Shown: positions 1-21,384 of the stretch, piece after piece
Position numbering within the stretch: position 1 is the first letter of the stretch
Layout of the letters: each line of letters opens with the position of its first letter
Assembly: GCA_037039925.1 (NCBI GenBank)
Contig: JAXRKP010000701.1
Span: 98,501-162,500, forward strand
Direction: 5' to 3'
Source of the DNA: Doris montereyensis
Lineage: Eukaryota; Mollusca; Gastropoda; Nudibranchia; Dorididae
DNA length: 64,000 bases
The notes under the pieces: generated by a model
Told to the model about the DNA's origin: nothing
Databases searched by the model: none
Seen by the model: the letters and a program-made list of their open reading frames with translations, nothing else
Translations under genes and position numbers: made by a program

Positions 1-689
1 AATATATATATATATGTGTGTGTGTGAATGAAAATTCTAAAGACAATTTGAAGACGAAACATGTTTTTGACCATAATTATTATTTATATTGGAAAATGTG
101 ATACGATAAGTAATAACTTTTAAATGAAATTTTTATCTATTACTTTCTTTTTTAATAATATATATTATACATGCTGTGTGCATGAAAATGTTAATTGTTA
201 TGTCTATTTACACAATTTATCTACTTCTACTTCTGTTCGTTTTTACACGTATGAAAACCAAATTTCCACCTGGGATGAATTAAATTATTTGAATTGAAAG
301 GTTGCAGGTGGTGGTGTTGAGGAAGTGTCAGCCTTTAGAAAGCTAACAAAGTCAATCATTTAAGCTAGTGTAGAACATTTATACCAGCTGACCTATGACC
401 CTCTGGTGATTGATTCTTTGTTGTTTTGATTGAAGTTACGTGTTAAAGTCTGTCATGTCACACGTGTGCTAGCAGCCGCCACTTTTAAAGCCAAAGCCTT
501 CCCCCGTGCCTACCGACTTTCCTCCCCTCCCCCAAACTTAGAATTGGGGTTTTTTTCTTTTCTTGTTTTGTTTTTGGTTTCATGCAGGGTAGTTCCTATA
601 GAATTTTGTCCTTTTTTTTGGTGTGTTTTAAATCTGTTTTTATACTTACATTGTCTTTAGACTTTAGATTGTAACATTGTAATAAACTG
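1..689. other. AT-rich upstream region of gene 1
   Basis: No gene is seen here. The stretch is AT-rich and opens with a short TA/TG microsatellite. A T-rich, pyrimidine-biased part lies around 480-640. One 76-codon open frame on the plus strand (430-660) starts at a non-ATG codon and has no recognisable domain, so I do not call it. Confidence 0.5.
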
Positions 690-709
690 GATATATATAT
701 ATATATATT

Positions 710-797
<88 letters not shown>
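690..797. repeat. (TA)n microsatellite
   Basis: Nearly pure TA dinucleotide with a short GTGTGTGTG interruption around 711-721. It ends only about 58 bases before the gene 1 start codon, so it lies in the 5' untranslated, promoter or intron sequence of that gene. Confidence 0.95.
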
Positions 798-798
<1 letters not shown>

Positions 799-855
799 TA
801 TATCATTAACACACATCTGATCTCTTTCTACAACCCCTCTTGACACTTTTCAAGG

Positions 856-9094
<8,239 letters not shown>

Positions 9095-9148
9095 TGAGAA
9101 ATGTGAATACTGTCTTGCTCAAGCTCTCTTCACTTTGTCGAGGCAAAA

Positions 9149-9154
9149 AATAAA
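9149..9154 (+). promoter_or_regulatory. Poly(A) signal AATAAA of gene 1
   Basis: A canonical AATAAA lies 55 bases after the gene 1 stop codon, which supports the stop at 9092-9094 as the true end. Confidence 0.6.
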
Positions 9155-9159
9155 ACCAT

Positions 9160-10889
9160 AGGAATGCCAGGTTGTGCACATTACAGAGAATACGACTTAA
9201 CATTCACGGTCTGCTATGTGATGGTTGACTTTTTTTGTTTGCAGGAATTCATGAATTAGGTGCAGAGTTGTTTTTCAAAGTGTCTGTATGCTGTATGTGT
9301 GTGAAGAGAGGAGAAAAACCCAAACTATCTTTGCCATTGTTATGAAAACATATATACGCCAAATTTTTGTACTTTCTGTTTTGTTAATTTTGCATTTTCT
9401 GTTTTGTTTCAGTCGACAGTCCGTATAATATGATCAGAATACAGTAGTCGCTAGATAAATGCGGGTTACTTAAAAACGCACTCTGCAAAAACACACACCT
9501 ACATCTGCTGACAGAATTTTTACTGTGTAATAACAGTGGGTAAGGACACAGTCGACAGGCTTAAAGTCACACTTTTACTTTGTAATGTAACTTCATACCT
9601 GTCCATGATTGATATTGGCCTCATTACACTTACACTACTTACAGGTATTTTGTGGCAAAGCCAGTGATGTTTTTGTCAGAAATAAGAAGAAAAAAATGAC
9701 AAAAAGATATGTATCTTTTTTTTTTTTTTCAGACAAGTGTTTTTTTTTTAAAGTTTGTTGTATGCCTACCCACTTGTGAAAAAATGTCTAAAGCGTAGAC
9801 ATGTTTCGTCAGAGCAGTGGTGTATGGGTAGCTAGCCAGCCTTGTAGGGCTCATCAATTTGTGTGTCTTGCCATGCTATGCTAATCTATGGTTGTTTTGG
9901 TTGTGTCGTCATCTTCAACCTGTCAGATATTTTTGGACTTGTGTGCTGAGTGGACACGTCGGTGGTAGGCCAGGAACAGCGGACATCACCTGGATGATCC
10001 ATGAAATGCAGACTAGTCGTTTCGACAAGGGTGGAACTGAAAGTCCCTATTTCACATTAAAAACGCAAAGAAACCACAGTCACTCATATAGCTGTCAACC
10101 AGTACGTGAAAAAACATATTCAATACGTTTTCTTGGCTTTGAGTCCGTAGGTCTGCTGTAGTTACCTTGAAAAGTTTGTATATGTGGGTTAACAATATTT
10201 TGTTGGAAACTGTAAAAAGAAAGAGACTCAGATATTAGGGTGAATGTCCGAAGACGCCATTCTGAGTTCACAAAACTACCGTCACACTTTGTCTGAAAAG
10301 CCAGCGATGGGCAGATCATCCGTTATTTACCGTAAAATGGGGGCTCTCTGAGTTCAAGTATGGAAATTTTCTGGAATATTGCATGGCGTTGTACAAGTTA
10401 GAATTAGTTTGCATTGCTAGAGTCTTTTTCAATTTGACACGGTTGAGAGCTATGCCCTGAAAGGGATTTCAGGTTAAATTATCAATTGTTTCCGATATAT
10501 CACTGGCCGTTTTAAGTTAAAATAAGTGCATGTGGTCGGAGCCTGTTTTTCGCTTTAAAAATGTTGGCAGCTATGTACAGTGGCGTGATGTCACGGAATA
10601 ACGACTTCATCTAAAAAAAAAGACAACGAATGCGTGATGTTTCAGGGAGGATCTGGCAACAGACTACTTCATGGTACAGTAGTCACTTTATAAAAACACA
10701 CTGCATAAAAACACACTGCATAAACACACGCCTACATCTGCTGACTGAATTTTTACTTTTTAATAGAAGTGTTCTCGTAAACACACAGTATGCATAAAAG
10801 CACACGTTTTCGTTGCCTAAAGGGCGTGCATTTATCCAGCGACTACTGTGCATGTAAAAGTTTCTCCACTAGGCCATTATGTGGACGGT
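9160..10889. other. Intergenic, no gene seen
   Basis: Apart from poly-T runs near 9716-9750 and two short related segments near 9455-9500 and 10680-10850 (agtagtcrctwkataaa...acacactgcataaaaacac), nothing stands out. The related segments suggest another old dispersed repeat. Confidence 0.4.
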
Positions 10890-11017
10890 TGACGGGCACT
10901 GCTGGTAGGTCCTACTTCTTTCCTTTTCTTCGTTTACTTATCTTTCATCTTACTGTTTCCTCTTAATTCACCCTGAAATCGCACATGGTGGACGTGATAA
11001 ATTTTAATGAAACAAAC
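10890..11017 (+). mobile_element. Repeat family C copy
   Basis: Starts with ggttgacgggcactgctggt, has ggtcctacttctttcctttt and ends in ccctgaaatcgcacatggtggacg and aaattttaatgaaacaaa. It abuts a minus-strand family A copy at 11019. Confidence 0.75.
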
Positions 11018-11018
11018 A

Positions 11019-11312
11019 AAAAGGCCATCACGGCCCATAGAGCTGGAGCTTATCCTGGCCTCTATGGTATAAACAAAATGAGTGATGGTAGTCACCTTTT
11101 GGACAGGACACTAGTCTGATGCAGGATTTTTACTCCCAAGCCAGTGCTGGTACCCATTTGCACCTGGGTCAAGTGGAGAAAATGCGTCTGGCGTGTCTTT
11201 TCCTAGGACACACAGCGGCGAACCTAGCTGTGCTACTAAGTCCTAGGGTTTAAACTTGGGACCTCATGATTCCAAGTCCAGTAGCAGAAGCACTCAGACA
11301 CCAATGACACTG
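11019..11312 (-). mobile_element. SINE family A copy A2
   Basis: Reverse orientation: ggccatcacggcccatagag at the low end, then acactagtctgatgcaggat and ttgcacctgggtcaagtgg, with the tRNA-like head at the high end (gggacctcatgattccaagt). Confidence 0.85.
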
Positions 11313-11507
11313 ACAACTTTATAGACCGTAGACCGTACCGCCAAATATTATCTAATGAAGAGTCATACCTGAAATATGACATTTTTGTTTTCTCTTCTGT
11401 GATGGAATTGTTACTTCTTTCTTTTCTTTTCTTCTTTTTTTTTTATCATGTTTTATATTTAGTATTCAGTGCTGAGCATCAGAATAAGATTTTTTTTTCT
11501 CCCCAAA

Positions 11508-12420
11508 TATGGCCCTGAAGGCCCCTCAAATCCCAAATGCGGCCCTGAAGGCCCACAAATAGGACCCTAAATATCCCAAATGCGGCCCTGAAGGCCCCCA
11601 TATATTACCCCAAAATGACCCCTGAAGACCCCCAAATACGGCCCTGAATGACCCCCAAATACGGCCCTGAAGACCCAAATTACGGCCCTAAACCCTCAAA
11701 TATGGCCCTAAAGACCCCCAAATACGGCCCTGAAGACCCCCAAATATGGCCCTGAAGACCCCAAACACGGCCCATAATTACGGCCCTTAAGACCCCCAAA
11801 TACAGCCCTGAAGACCCTCAAATATGGCCCTGAAGACCCTCAAATACGGCTCTGAAGACCCTCAAATATGGCCCTGAAGACCCCCAAAATGACCCTGAAG
11901 ACCTCCAAATACGGCCCTGAAGACCCCCAAATACGGCCCACAATTACAGTCCTTAAGACCCTCAAATACGCCCCTGAAGACCCCCAAATATGGCCCTAAA
12001 GACCCCCAATTACGACCCTAAAATCCTCAAATACGGCCCTGAAGGCCCCCCAAATACGGCCCTGAAGGCCCCCCCAAGGCTAGAAGACCCCAACAAATAT
12101 GGCCCACAATTACGGCCTTTAAGACCCTCAAATACGCCCCTGAAGACCCCCAAATATGGCCCTGAAGACCCCCAATTACGACTCTAAAATCCTCAAATAC
12201 TGCCCTGAAGGCCCCCAAATACAGCCCTGAAGACCCCCAAATACAGCCCTGAAGGCCCACAAATACGGCCCTGAAGACCCCCTGAAGACCCCCAAAATAC
12301 AGCCCTGAAGACCCCCAAAAATACAGCCCTGAAGGTCCTCAAATATAGCCCTGAAGACCCTCAAATACGGCCCTGAAGACCCTCAACTACGACCCTAAAG
12401 ACCAGTCCTATGTGGGGGAA
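11508..12420. repeat. 22-bp degenerate minisatellite
   Basis: About 40 imperfect copies of ccccaaatacggccctgaaga, with variants such as attacggccct. It is much more GC-rich than its surroundings. Glycine-rich minus-strand open frames here follow from the repeat. Confidence 0.9.
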
Positions 12421-12741
12421 TAATTGAAGACCCCCCAATACAATCAAAAAAAATTTTTAATGATTCTTTGTCATTCTTTTCAGGTGCATTGATGCATTGT
12501 GGATATATGCACTATGTAAATGCTTTTTTATTATTGTTGTTATTACATGTATTATTACGTGTTAAAATGTACTTACCACTACGACGAAGAAATGGAATTA
12601 TCTCGGGAAACCAGACCCATTTGTCCCACAGAATTTTTGTTTTGTGTGTTCAATTTTTGCCACTTCTTTGATTGCGAGTCGCTCCCTACTACTACTACTA
12701 CGATAAACGTTGATCGGAGAGAAAGACTCGTGTGCCAGTTT

Positions 12742-12970
12742 CCAGGTTTTGCTTCAAGTTTTCACAACTTAGGTTGAACGTGAGATGTGCTGTGAAGACT
12801 GAATATGTCCTTTGCATTGTCAATGTCATGGTGCTTGTAAAATAGCCTTCGTTATTTCTTTGCTTCAAGTTCTGGCAACTCAGGTTGAACGTGAGACGCA
12901 CGGTGAAGACTGAAAATGTCTTTTGTATTGTCATTGTCATGGTGCTTGTAAAATAGTACTCATTATTTCT
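12742..12970. repeat. 121-bp direct repeat, two copies
   Basis: Two adjacent copies share gcttcaagtt, aggttgaacgtgaga, tgaagactga and gtcatggtgcttgtaaaata. They are diverged by roughly one base in ten by eye. Confidence 0.8.
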
Positions 12971-12997
12971 TTACTTATTCAGAACTCTCTGTTACAG

Positions 12998-13315
12998 TGT
13001 GTTGTTGTTATGGTTAAAAGCATTGTTTTGTTGTTATGGTTATGGTTAAAACATTTGTGTTGTTATGGTTAAAAGCATTGTGTTGTTGTTATGGTTAAAA
13101 GCATTGTGTTGTTGTTATGGTTAAAAGCATTGTGTTGTTGTTATGGTTAAAAGCATTGTGTTGTTGCTATGGTTAAAAGCATTGTTTTGTTGTTATGGTT
13201 AAAAGCATTGTTTTGTTGTTATGGTTAAAAGCATTGTGTTGTTGTTATGGTTAAAAGCATTGTGTTGTTGTTATGGTTAAAAGCATTGTGTTGTTGTTAT
13301 GGTTAAAAGCATGTT
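12998..13315. repeat. 26-bp tandem array
   Basis: About twelve copies of ttgttgttatggttaaaagc plus attgtg, with the first units shortened. Confidence 0.95.
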
Positions 13316-13744
13316 TTTTGTTCTTGGTTTGTTTTTTTTTAAGATAATTTTATAAATGTATTTCCACGATTGAGTTTTACTCTGTTTAATTTTTAATTTT
13401 ATTCTTGTTGTTGTAAGATAATTATGTCTGCGGTTTTTGTTAAAGAGGGACAGCGTATTTAATATTTTGCTTCAAGTTTAACACAATTGGTTTGGTTTTT
13501 GTTTTGGGTTTCATTTACTGCCAATACTAATGGTATCAAATACGGGGTAAGCATATGGGGCAAGTTGTATTGTTTGGAAATATGGTAAAGTTTCAAGTTT
13601 GGGGTTGGGGTTAGAGAAATAGACACATCAGAGACAGACATTTTTTTTAAAGACAAAAATTCATTCTTTGGTCACATTCGTTTAGGATTTCGAAAACCAG
13701 TCCTTACTGAGATTTATGACAATTTCAGACTTACCTTGTAAAAG

Positions 13745-14235
13745 CACCAATAAACCAATCAGGCTTTAAACCAACACAAACCAATAAGCCAACAAACCAA
13801 GCAACCAATACGCCAACAAACCTATAAACCAATAAACAAGCAACCAATACGCCAACAATACTATAAACCAAGCAACCAATACACCAACAAACCTATAAAC
13901 CAATAAACCAAGCAACCAACAAACCTATAAACCAAGCAACCAATACACCAATAAACCAAGCAACCAATACACCAACAAACCTATAAACCAATAAACCAAG
14001 CAACCAATACACCAACAAACCTATAAACCAATAAACCAAGCAACCATTACACCAACAAACCTATAAACCAAGCAACCAATACACCAACAAACCTATAAAC
14101 CAAGCAACCATTACACCAACAAACCTATAAACCAAGCAACCAATATGCCAACAAACCTATAAACCAAGCAACCAATACGCCAACAAACCAAGTAACCAAT
14201 ATGCCAACAAACCAAGAAGCCAAGTAACCAGCTAA
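13745..14235. repeat. AACCAA-type minisatellite
   Basis: Compound units built from aaccaagcaaccaatacacc and aacaaacctataaacc. Unit lengths vary (about 26-52 bp), as in a higher-order array. Purely A/C-rich on this strand. Confidence 0.9.
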
Positions 14236-14260
14236 TTAACCAAAGGATCAGCCAGCCAAC

Positions 14261-15121
14261 CCACCAAGCAACCAACCTTGCGTCTGATTTATTCTTGTGC
14301 CACTCTGTCCGTTAATACTGTTCTCACTTGAACAACTTCCATATTTGGCACCAGGACTTGATGATATCGCGTTGATTACAATTAGTACATGTACATTGTG
14401 GCAGCGTTAGAAAGGGAGATAAATCCTTTCTTTATAGCTGTGAATTTATTGGCCAGTTAAACAATGTCGTCAGACTGCACTTTATATCTGCTCTCTTCAG
14501 TATTTCACAGTATTGGTGGTATTGGTTTACTCTTATTCGTATTGCAATGTTTGTTGTTGTATTTTACCTTGACTCGGTGGTGTGGATGTGGATGATTCTT
14601 TGTTTACAACAAAGCTGATTCATCTGTGTAAGTTTTGTTTTTTATTTTATTATTTTTTGTTTTGGTTTTTTTTTTATTTGCCTCATTTATTATTTTTATC
14701 GCTGCTTGTCGTCTATTCTCTCCCCTCCCCCCCCCCCCCCCCACACACACCCTCTCCTTTTCATCCTCCCCATTTTTTTCGGTTCACTCCTATTTTTCTA
14801 TGTTGATAGTTGATGATTAACAACACACAGGTTTGTGACACTCAAAATGATCTCTTCTAACGCTTGCCATACTACTACTATTCACTTCTCTTTGCTTTGC
14901 ATCGGCTAAGATTAACATACAAAAATATTTTACATAATGAAAACGGATCTCTTTTTGAAAACTTTTTTTGTTCTGTTTACAAATCCTTGATTTTTTAATC
15001 AACACGTCACTGCACTGGGTAAATTTGAATGAAATAAACAAACCCTGAACATCTTTCATTGTTGTTACAAGCATTTAATAACATACACATTGTTCTCTGC
15101 CTCCAGCTCGCCTTGCCCTCT
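14261..15121. other. Intergenic, no gene seen
   Basis: Contains a C-run at 14727-14742 next to T-rich low complexity (14630-14700). Short open frames here are compositional. Confidence 0.4.
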
Positions 15122-15254
15122 CATCTGTGGCCGGCTGATGAGAGATACTGGTAGATCCTACTTCTTTCCTTTCATTCTTTTGCTTATCTGGCTGTTTGCT
15201 CTGAATTCACCCCTAGAGCACCGTGTGTGTTGGATGTGGGTAAATTTCAACAAT
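15122..15254 (+). mobile_element. Repeat family C copy
   Basis: ggccggctgatgagagatac, then ggtagatcctacttctttcc, ctgaattcacc and gtgtgttggatgtgggtaaa. A second, partial C end (acctgagatcactgcttaag gtggacgg) lies at about 15280-15310. Confidence 0.65.
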
Positions 15255-15498
15255 GAATGAATCAATCAATCCCTTTATTCAACCTGAGATCACTGCTTAA
15301 GGTGGACGGAGGAAGTTTTAATGAACCAGGCAAGCCCTCCCATCTTCTCATCCCATTCAATTCAAAACTGCCGCCATGTCAGCTCGGAATTTTATTTGTC
15401 GTCCAAAACATGGAGAAAGAATTATTATCTTTGTCCTTATTCAATTCTAGTAATATATCCCATGTCAACTGAGAAATTTATTTGTGCACCAAGACAAG

Positions 15499-15530
<32 letters not shown>

Positions 15531-15534
15531 GAGA
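15499..15534. repeat. (GA)n microsatellite
   Basis: Short GAGAGA tract with two GAAA interruptions. Confidence 0.9.
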
Positions 15535-15639
15535 GCATTATCCTTATTCTTATGCTACATCCCTACCTCCGTCCATCAATTTTTCAGCTCGCCTAAAATC
15601 TTTCCCCGATTTTTATGTTTCTAAATACTACTCTTACTG

Positions 15640-15698
15640 CTCATGGTACTGCTTCTACTCTACTGCTGCTTCTACTATTACTGCTACTACTACTTCTG

Positions 15699-15763
<65 letters not shown>

Positions 15764-15859
15764 ACTGCTATTAATATACTACTACTACTATTACTACTAC
15801 TACTACTACAACTACTACTACTACTACTGCTGCTGCTATTGCTACTATTAGTACTAATA

Positions 15860-15892
<33 letters not shown>

Positions 15893-15915
15893 AACTACTA
15901 TTACTACTACTACTG
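15640..15915. repeat. (CTA)n trinucleotide repeat
   Basis: Long imperfect CTA/TAC repeat with CTG interruptions in three clusters. The leucine- and tyrosine-rich open frames are artefacts. Confidence 0.95.
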
Positions 15916-16002
15916 CGTTTTGTGAGGGAAGATGCAAGGTCCTGCTTATCATTCCTCCTTCTTACCCATCGTTGCTCTCTGTACTATTTCTTTCAATATC
16001 TC

Positions 16003-16178
16003 TCTGGCCCATAGACCTGTAGCTTATCCTGGTTACTACAGTGGGAAGCGGAACAAGTGATGATATTAATAATAATAATAATAATAATAATAATCACCTC
16101 CTGAACAGGACTCTAGACTGTCACATGTTTTTGCTCCCAAGCTATTTGCTGGTGCCCATTTGCAACTGGGTCAAGTGA
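16003..16178 (-). mobile_element. SINE family A copy A3 (head missing)
   Basis: Carries cccatagacctgtagctta, an (AAT)n insertion at 16067-16094 and gcccatttgcaactgggtca. The tRNA-like head is absent. Confidence 0.75.
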
Positions 16179-17095
16179 GTCCATGACCATGCTATTTATT
16201 TGCTTGTATTTTCACTTTTGCTTATAGATATTAATATTGCTTAAGAATGCCGTTAATTGTAAGTGTATCATTATCAATTTCTGTATGTGCCTAAGCCTCC
16301 TTACTATACTTACCTTCTAACCGTCTCATCTATTTCACAAGCCAGGTGTTCAAACATTGGTTGTTGTACAGTTTGGGTATTTTTGTCCTAACACATGTAT
16401 CCCATCGATTTCTGCCGGTTTTCTTTACAAATGTGATTTATAAGAAGATTTGATAGAAGGTGGAGAACGAATGACAATTTTGTTTAATTAATTAATTCAT
16501 GTACTTTTCTATTTTTTAATGTACCGTATGTGGTGTTTTTTATGTGCTTGACAATGCGTTAAAGTTATAGATGTACAAAGATGTAACAATTATCGAGAAA
16601 GTCATGGCCATTTTTAAGCTCCTTTTCATCGTGATTTCAACTTTGCTTTCCTTAGTGAAAAAGTCTGTGTTCTTCATAAGTCTTTGGAAAGAAGAAATAA
16701 AACATGAATCAAAATGATAATACCAAATAAATTTTTATCCCAGAGAGAAAAGAAGAGAGAGAGAGAGAGTGACAGAGAAAGGAAAGAGATTGACAGAGAG
16801 AGAAAATGACAAACGGAGATTAACACAGATTATGTTCATATTTTTATTTGCATGTGAAAAACCTCTTATCTTCATTCCATAGAAAATCTTCCCGAAATTC
16901 AGTCCCTATTACTATTGCATGTATTATATATAATATACATACATGTACATCCATTTAGTACCAGATTTATTTCTCCCAAACTAAAACAGCCAAAATGCAA
17001 ATCCTTTTACATTTCTGAATAAAATTGTATAATGGTTTGCCTCATTCCGTTTGGATATTTGTTATAATTATAATAATCTCTCTATGCTATTTGTA
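16179..17095. other. Intergenic, no gene seen
   Basis: Unique AT-rich sequence with a GA-rich patch at 16740-16820. No splice-flanked open frame is seen. Confidence 0.4.
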
Positions 17096-17817
17096 AGTAT
17101 TTGCTTTGAGTAAAGCAACTGTATGATGCTTTGAGTAAAGCAACTGTATGATGATTTGAGTAAAGCAACCATATGATGATTTGAGTTAAGCAACTGTATG
17201 ATGATTTGAGTAAAGCAACTATGATGATTTGAGTAAAGCAACTGTATGATGCTTTGAGTAAAGCAACTGTGTGATGATTTGAGTAAAGCAACTGTGTGAT
17301 GCTTTGTGTAAAGCAACTGTATGATGATTTGAGTAAAGCAACTGTATGATGATTTGAGTAAAGCAGCTGTGTGATGATTTGAGTAAAACAACTGTGTGAT
17401 GATTTGAGTAAAGCAACTGTATGATGATTTGAGTAAAGCAACTGTATGATGCATTTGAGTAAAGCAACTGTATGATGATTTGATGCTGTGTGATGATTTG
17501 AGTAAAGCAACTGTATGATGATTTTAATAAAGCAACTGTATGATGATTTGAGTAAAGCAACTGTATGATTTGAGTAAAGCAACTGTGTGATGATTTGATT
17601 TATGAATAAAGCAACTGTATGATGATTTGAGTAAAGCAACTGTATGATGATTTGAGTAAAGCAACTGATGATTTGAGTAAAGCAACTGATTTGAGTAAAG
17701 CAACTGTATGATGATTTGAGTAAAGCAACTGTATGATGATTTGAGTAAAGCAACAGCAACTGTATGATGATTTGATGACTTTGATGATTTGAGTAAAGCA
17801 ACTGTATGATGATATTT
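17096..17817. repeat. 25-bp tandem array
   Basis: About 28 copies of gatgatttgagtaaagcaac plus tgtat, with some shortened units. Minus-strand frames reading KSSYSCFTQIIIQLLYSNHH are products of the array. Confidence 0.95.
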
Positions 17818-18055
17818 TTCAAAAGTCAATACCCTCCTTCCGCTCCTAACAACCTCCTCCCATTTGACCAATTTTTGTTTTTATTTAATTCACAAATCAA
17901 ACAACACAACGAAAATCAAAAGCAAACAGAATAGAAACGAAATCTTTTTTTATGATCACAACTTACCATTCTTCATTCTACTTGTCTGCCAATGAATGAA
18001 AAATTACGCCATTTAGCATACCGTACTGGTATATAGGTATGTAGATAGGTAGGTA

Positions 18056-18290
18056 GGTAGGTCCTACTTCTTTCCTTTCATTCTTTCACTCTTTCACTCA
18101 CTTTTCATCTCTCTTACCATTTCCTCTTATTCACGCTGAGATCGCCGCATATGGTGGACAGGCTAAATTTCAAATAAACAAAAAAACCTTTCAGTTCACT
18201 CTTTCACTCACCTTTTATCTAGCCGTTTCGTCTAATTCACCCTGAGATCACTGCTTATTATTATGGTGGAAGGGCTGAATTTGATTGAAA
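18056..18290 (+). mobile_element. Two tandem family C fragments
   Basis: First copy about 18056-18178 (ggtcctacttctttcctttc ... atggtggacaggctaaattt). A second, shorter copy at 18190-18290 repeats ctttcactcacctt and tggtggaagggctgaattt. Confidence 0.7.
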
Positions 18291-18643
18291 CAAAAACAAT
18301 AGCTATAGTAACCTCTGTGTGTAGTAATTTTAACATTCTCTACTCTATGTCGTGACGCTAGATATGTTAGATGAGTATCTAAGGCAGCCTTTTTCTCTAT
18401 GCACTACTCTTACATGTCTCATGTGTTGTAATTGTAATTGTAATTGAAAGCTAAAACACGAACCCATTGTCAAACCCTATGTCAAACCCAAAATCATGTG
18501 TGACAAGTTTTCTTTTCTTCACTTTTCCCACTGTTTCCTATCAGAATCAAAGTTTCACGTCATTGTATTTTGGCATCTAAGTTTGTATTGTATGGTTGAG
18601 TTACCACCCTTCCAATCTTCCTATGTACCTCCCCCTACATGAT

Positions 18644-18955
18644 GCATGCGCATGTGTATATTACAACATGCGTACATATACTTACATACATACATACAAA
18701 CAAACACGTACGCACATGTGTATATTACAACATGCGTACATTTACTTACATACATACATACAAACAAACACGTACGCACATGTGTATATTACAACATGCG
18801 TACATTTACTTACATACATACATACAAACAAACACGTACGCACATGTGTATATTACAACATGCGTACATTAATATACATACTTTTACTACATATACAAAC
18901 AAACACGTACGCATGTATGATTAATATAGCTAACTACTTTTACTACATATAATGG
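18644..18955. repeat. 64-bp tandem array
   Basis: Four full copies of a 64-bp unit (catgcgtacatttacttaca, caaacaaacacgtacgcaca, tgtgtatattacaa), with a degenerate fifth. Confidence 0.95.
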
Positions 18956-19888
18956 GGCGCTTAGCGCAAGAAAATTATCTGCCCTTGTTTAGGAAACAGA
19001 TAGGTAGTAACTCTTTGTGTGGAGCCTGAAGCCCTTATTTAATTATAGTAAAATACAAGGGCAGTGAGTATCCCACGTCACTATTCATAAATAATAATGT
19101 CATTACAAAAGCAGTATAACTACTGCTAGTGCTACCATTTATACTCATGTTAATAATCATTCTAATAGTGTAAATGATAATGCCAACATTTGTAGTGACG
19201 ATTATTATGATGATAAAAGAAGGAGAAGGAACAGGATGACCACCGGTAATGATAATAACAAAAACTAGAAATAATAGAGTCGTAGTGCATAACATTCTAC
19301 GTGTGCCTATTTTTATAACGTATTGACTGGCGCTTAACAAGATTAATATATTATCTATTTTCTTTGTTTGCACTGAGTTAGATTGATGCACAATCTCGCA
19401 TTCTATGTGAAAGTATTATAAGATTTTGCATTGAGGAAATGTGGCGATGCAAAAGTGTTATCACGGCCAATCTCGTGAGGTTCCGTAGTTTTGCATTTTG
19501 ATCCATATTCAAAAAATGTAATTTAGTATTTTGTGAAATCTGTTTTCAATTCTCAAATTCTCATACACATTATTAAATGTCTCAACCTTACTACAAATTT
19601 AGATTTATTCTGCGAAGCACCACAACCAATTAGTACATATATTAGCATATTAGTAGTATATTTAAATTTAGAGCGTAAAGTATAATCATGTTAAAAAAGG
19701 ACAACAACAGAAGTCTCTAAACAGAAACAAAATACAATCAGACAGAAGGAACAGACAGACAGACAGGTAGGTGAGTTCAAATCTTTCGTGAGCATCAAGA
19801 TAGTTATGGTATAGCCACAGAGATCTAGACATAAAACGGGCCTTACTAGAGGTAGGCTTCTCAGTGAAAGTAAAGTCACGTTCCTTCT
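18956..19888. other. Intergenic, no gene seen
   Basis: Unique AT-rich sequence. A 118-codon minus-strand frame (19035-19391) has no domain, no splice context and an isoleucine-rich composition typical of AT-rich noise. Confidence 0.4.
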
Positions 19889-20096
19889 AGTCCATAGCCC
19901 ATAGAGCCTGAGCTCATTCCGATTTTTATAGCGTGAAGCCAAACAGGTGATAACAATCATTTCCTGGACAGGACACTGGTCTGACACAGGATTTTACGCC
20001 CAAGCTAGTGCCTGTAACCATTTTGCACCTGGGTTGAGTGGGGAAATGCGTGTTAAGTGTCTTTCCCAAGGAATACAACAACACCAGACCTGGCTT
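19889..20096 (-). mobile_element. SINE family A copy A4 (head missing)
   Basis: Low end cccatagagcctgagctcat, then ggacactggtctgacacagg, ttttgcacctgggttgagtg and ccagacctggctt. It ends before the tRNA-like head. Confidence 0.8.
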
Positions 20097-21016
20097 CTCA
20101 GTGAGCTAGTGTTAAAATAATAAAGATACAAATTGTCAATGAATTCAAAAATCATTTTGATGAATGTATATATATATTATATATGTATTTGGAGACTTTC
20201 AAAAAATCTTTAACAAATTAACTTTTATTCTCCTCCTAATTGAAAATGTGCATGTTTTGTATACATGTGTAGATGTGTATCTGTGAGAACTGTGTATGAG
20301 AATAAATAAGAGTATTATTGTAAACATATTGTGTACGTCTATGTATGTTTTTCTTGGTATAATTTAACATTCATGTGTTTAAGCCTCAACGTTCACATGT
20401 AGATAAATCATGTCAAGAAATGTACCCACAAGTCATAATTCAAATTAATAAATGTGCTTTTGATTTCTTCTCTATGATGTGTGATATTGCTATTAATTAT
20501 TATAATCATTTTAAATCATCACTGTTTATATAATATATTAAGTACATATAATATATTATCTCTATTCATAATTCTGAGTTGGTCGTTCTTTGTTCACCAA
20601 AGGCTTTGTAAAACTTTGTTGTTGGGCCCCTATGAGTAAATGTATTTTGTATGTGGGTTCTTAATGATCCCAAGATCGTTCTCATTTGAGGAAGAATTCT
20701 ACCAGAAGTTACGTTGAATTATTGAAATTTTCATTGTTTCTCCGTCTTTGTTGAGTAGAATTTTCATTCACCTTTACCGCCATTTTAAACAGGCTGTATA
20801 ATTTTTAAAAGTTGGGAATTGCAATGGCCATGCCTACCTGTGTAACCTCAGTATCAAATACTGACCCGGTTTAATGATCATACTATTTGGTATCACTTGG
20901 GATGTGGTACCGGCTTGCTTGTTGTATATTATAGAACCAAGCTTCATGTCATTACATGTACATGTACTATGATCCTTTGCGCAGTATGTCCTGTTCTTAC
21001 AAGCAGCGTGCAAGGA
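20097..21016. other. Intergenic, no gene seen
   Basis: AT-rich unique sequence. No coding or RNA signal is visible. Confidence 0.4.
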
Positions 21017-21200
21017 GTTGGCGTGCCCTGCTGTTGCTGGTAGGTCTTACTCCTTTTGTGGTGGCGGGGGACGTCTGATAGGTCTTACTCCTTTTGTGGG
21101 CGGTTGGCGGGGACGTCTGATAGGTCTTACTCCTTTTGTGGGCGGTTGGCGGGCACTGCTGGTGCTGGTAGGTCCTACTTCTTTTGTGGGCGGTTGGCGG
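21017..21200 (+). repeat. About 46-bp array derived from the family C start
   Basis: Four units combine ggtaggtcttactccttttg and tgggcggttggcgggg. The last units read ggcactgctggtgctggtag, the family C start, so a C-element end seems to have been amplified. Confidence 0.75.
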
Positions 21201-21384
21201 AATATCAAGTCCCCTTTACCTGTGTAGCCTCAGTCTTGAATACTGAATCGCTTTAATAGTAAGGCATTGGAATCACTCGGGATGTAACATGTAATATTAT
21301 TTTTAATATGCAAATTTTTTACTAGTATTTTTTACATGTATGTCTTCTTTGAATTTTTTTGTCTTATTTGAATTAGTCCTAGTA

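Noticed and set aside
12998..13315. Telomere-like repeat
   Set aside because: The unit is 26 bp with ttatggttaaaagc and does not match any TTAGGG-type telomere repeat.
17082..17822. 246-codon minus-strand open frame
   Set aside because: It is the translation of the 25-bp tandem array, with no splice sites or non-repeat residues.
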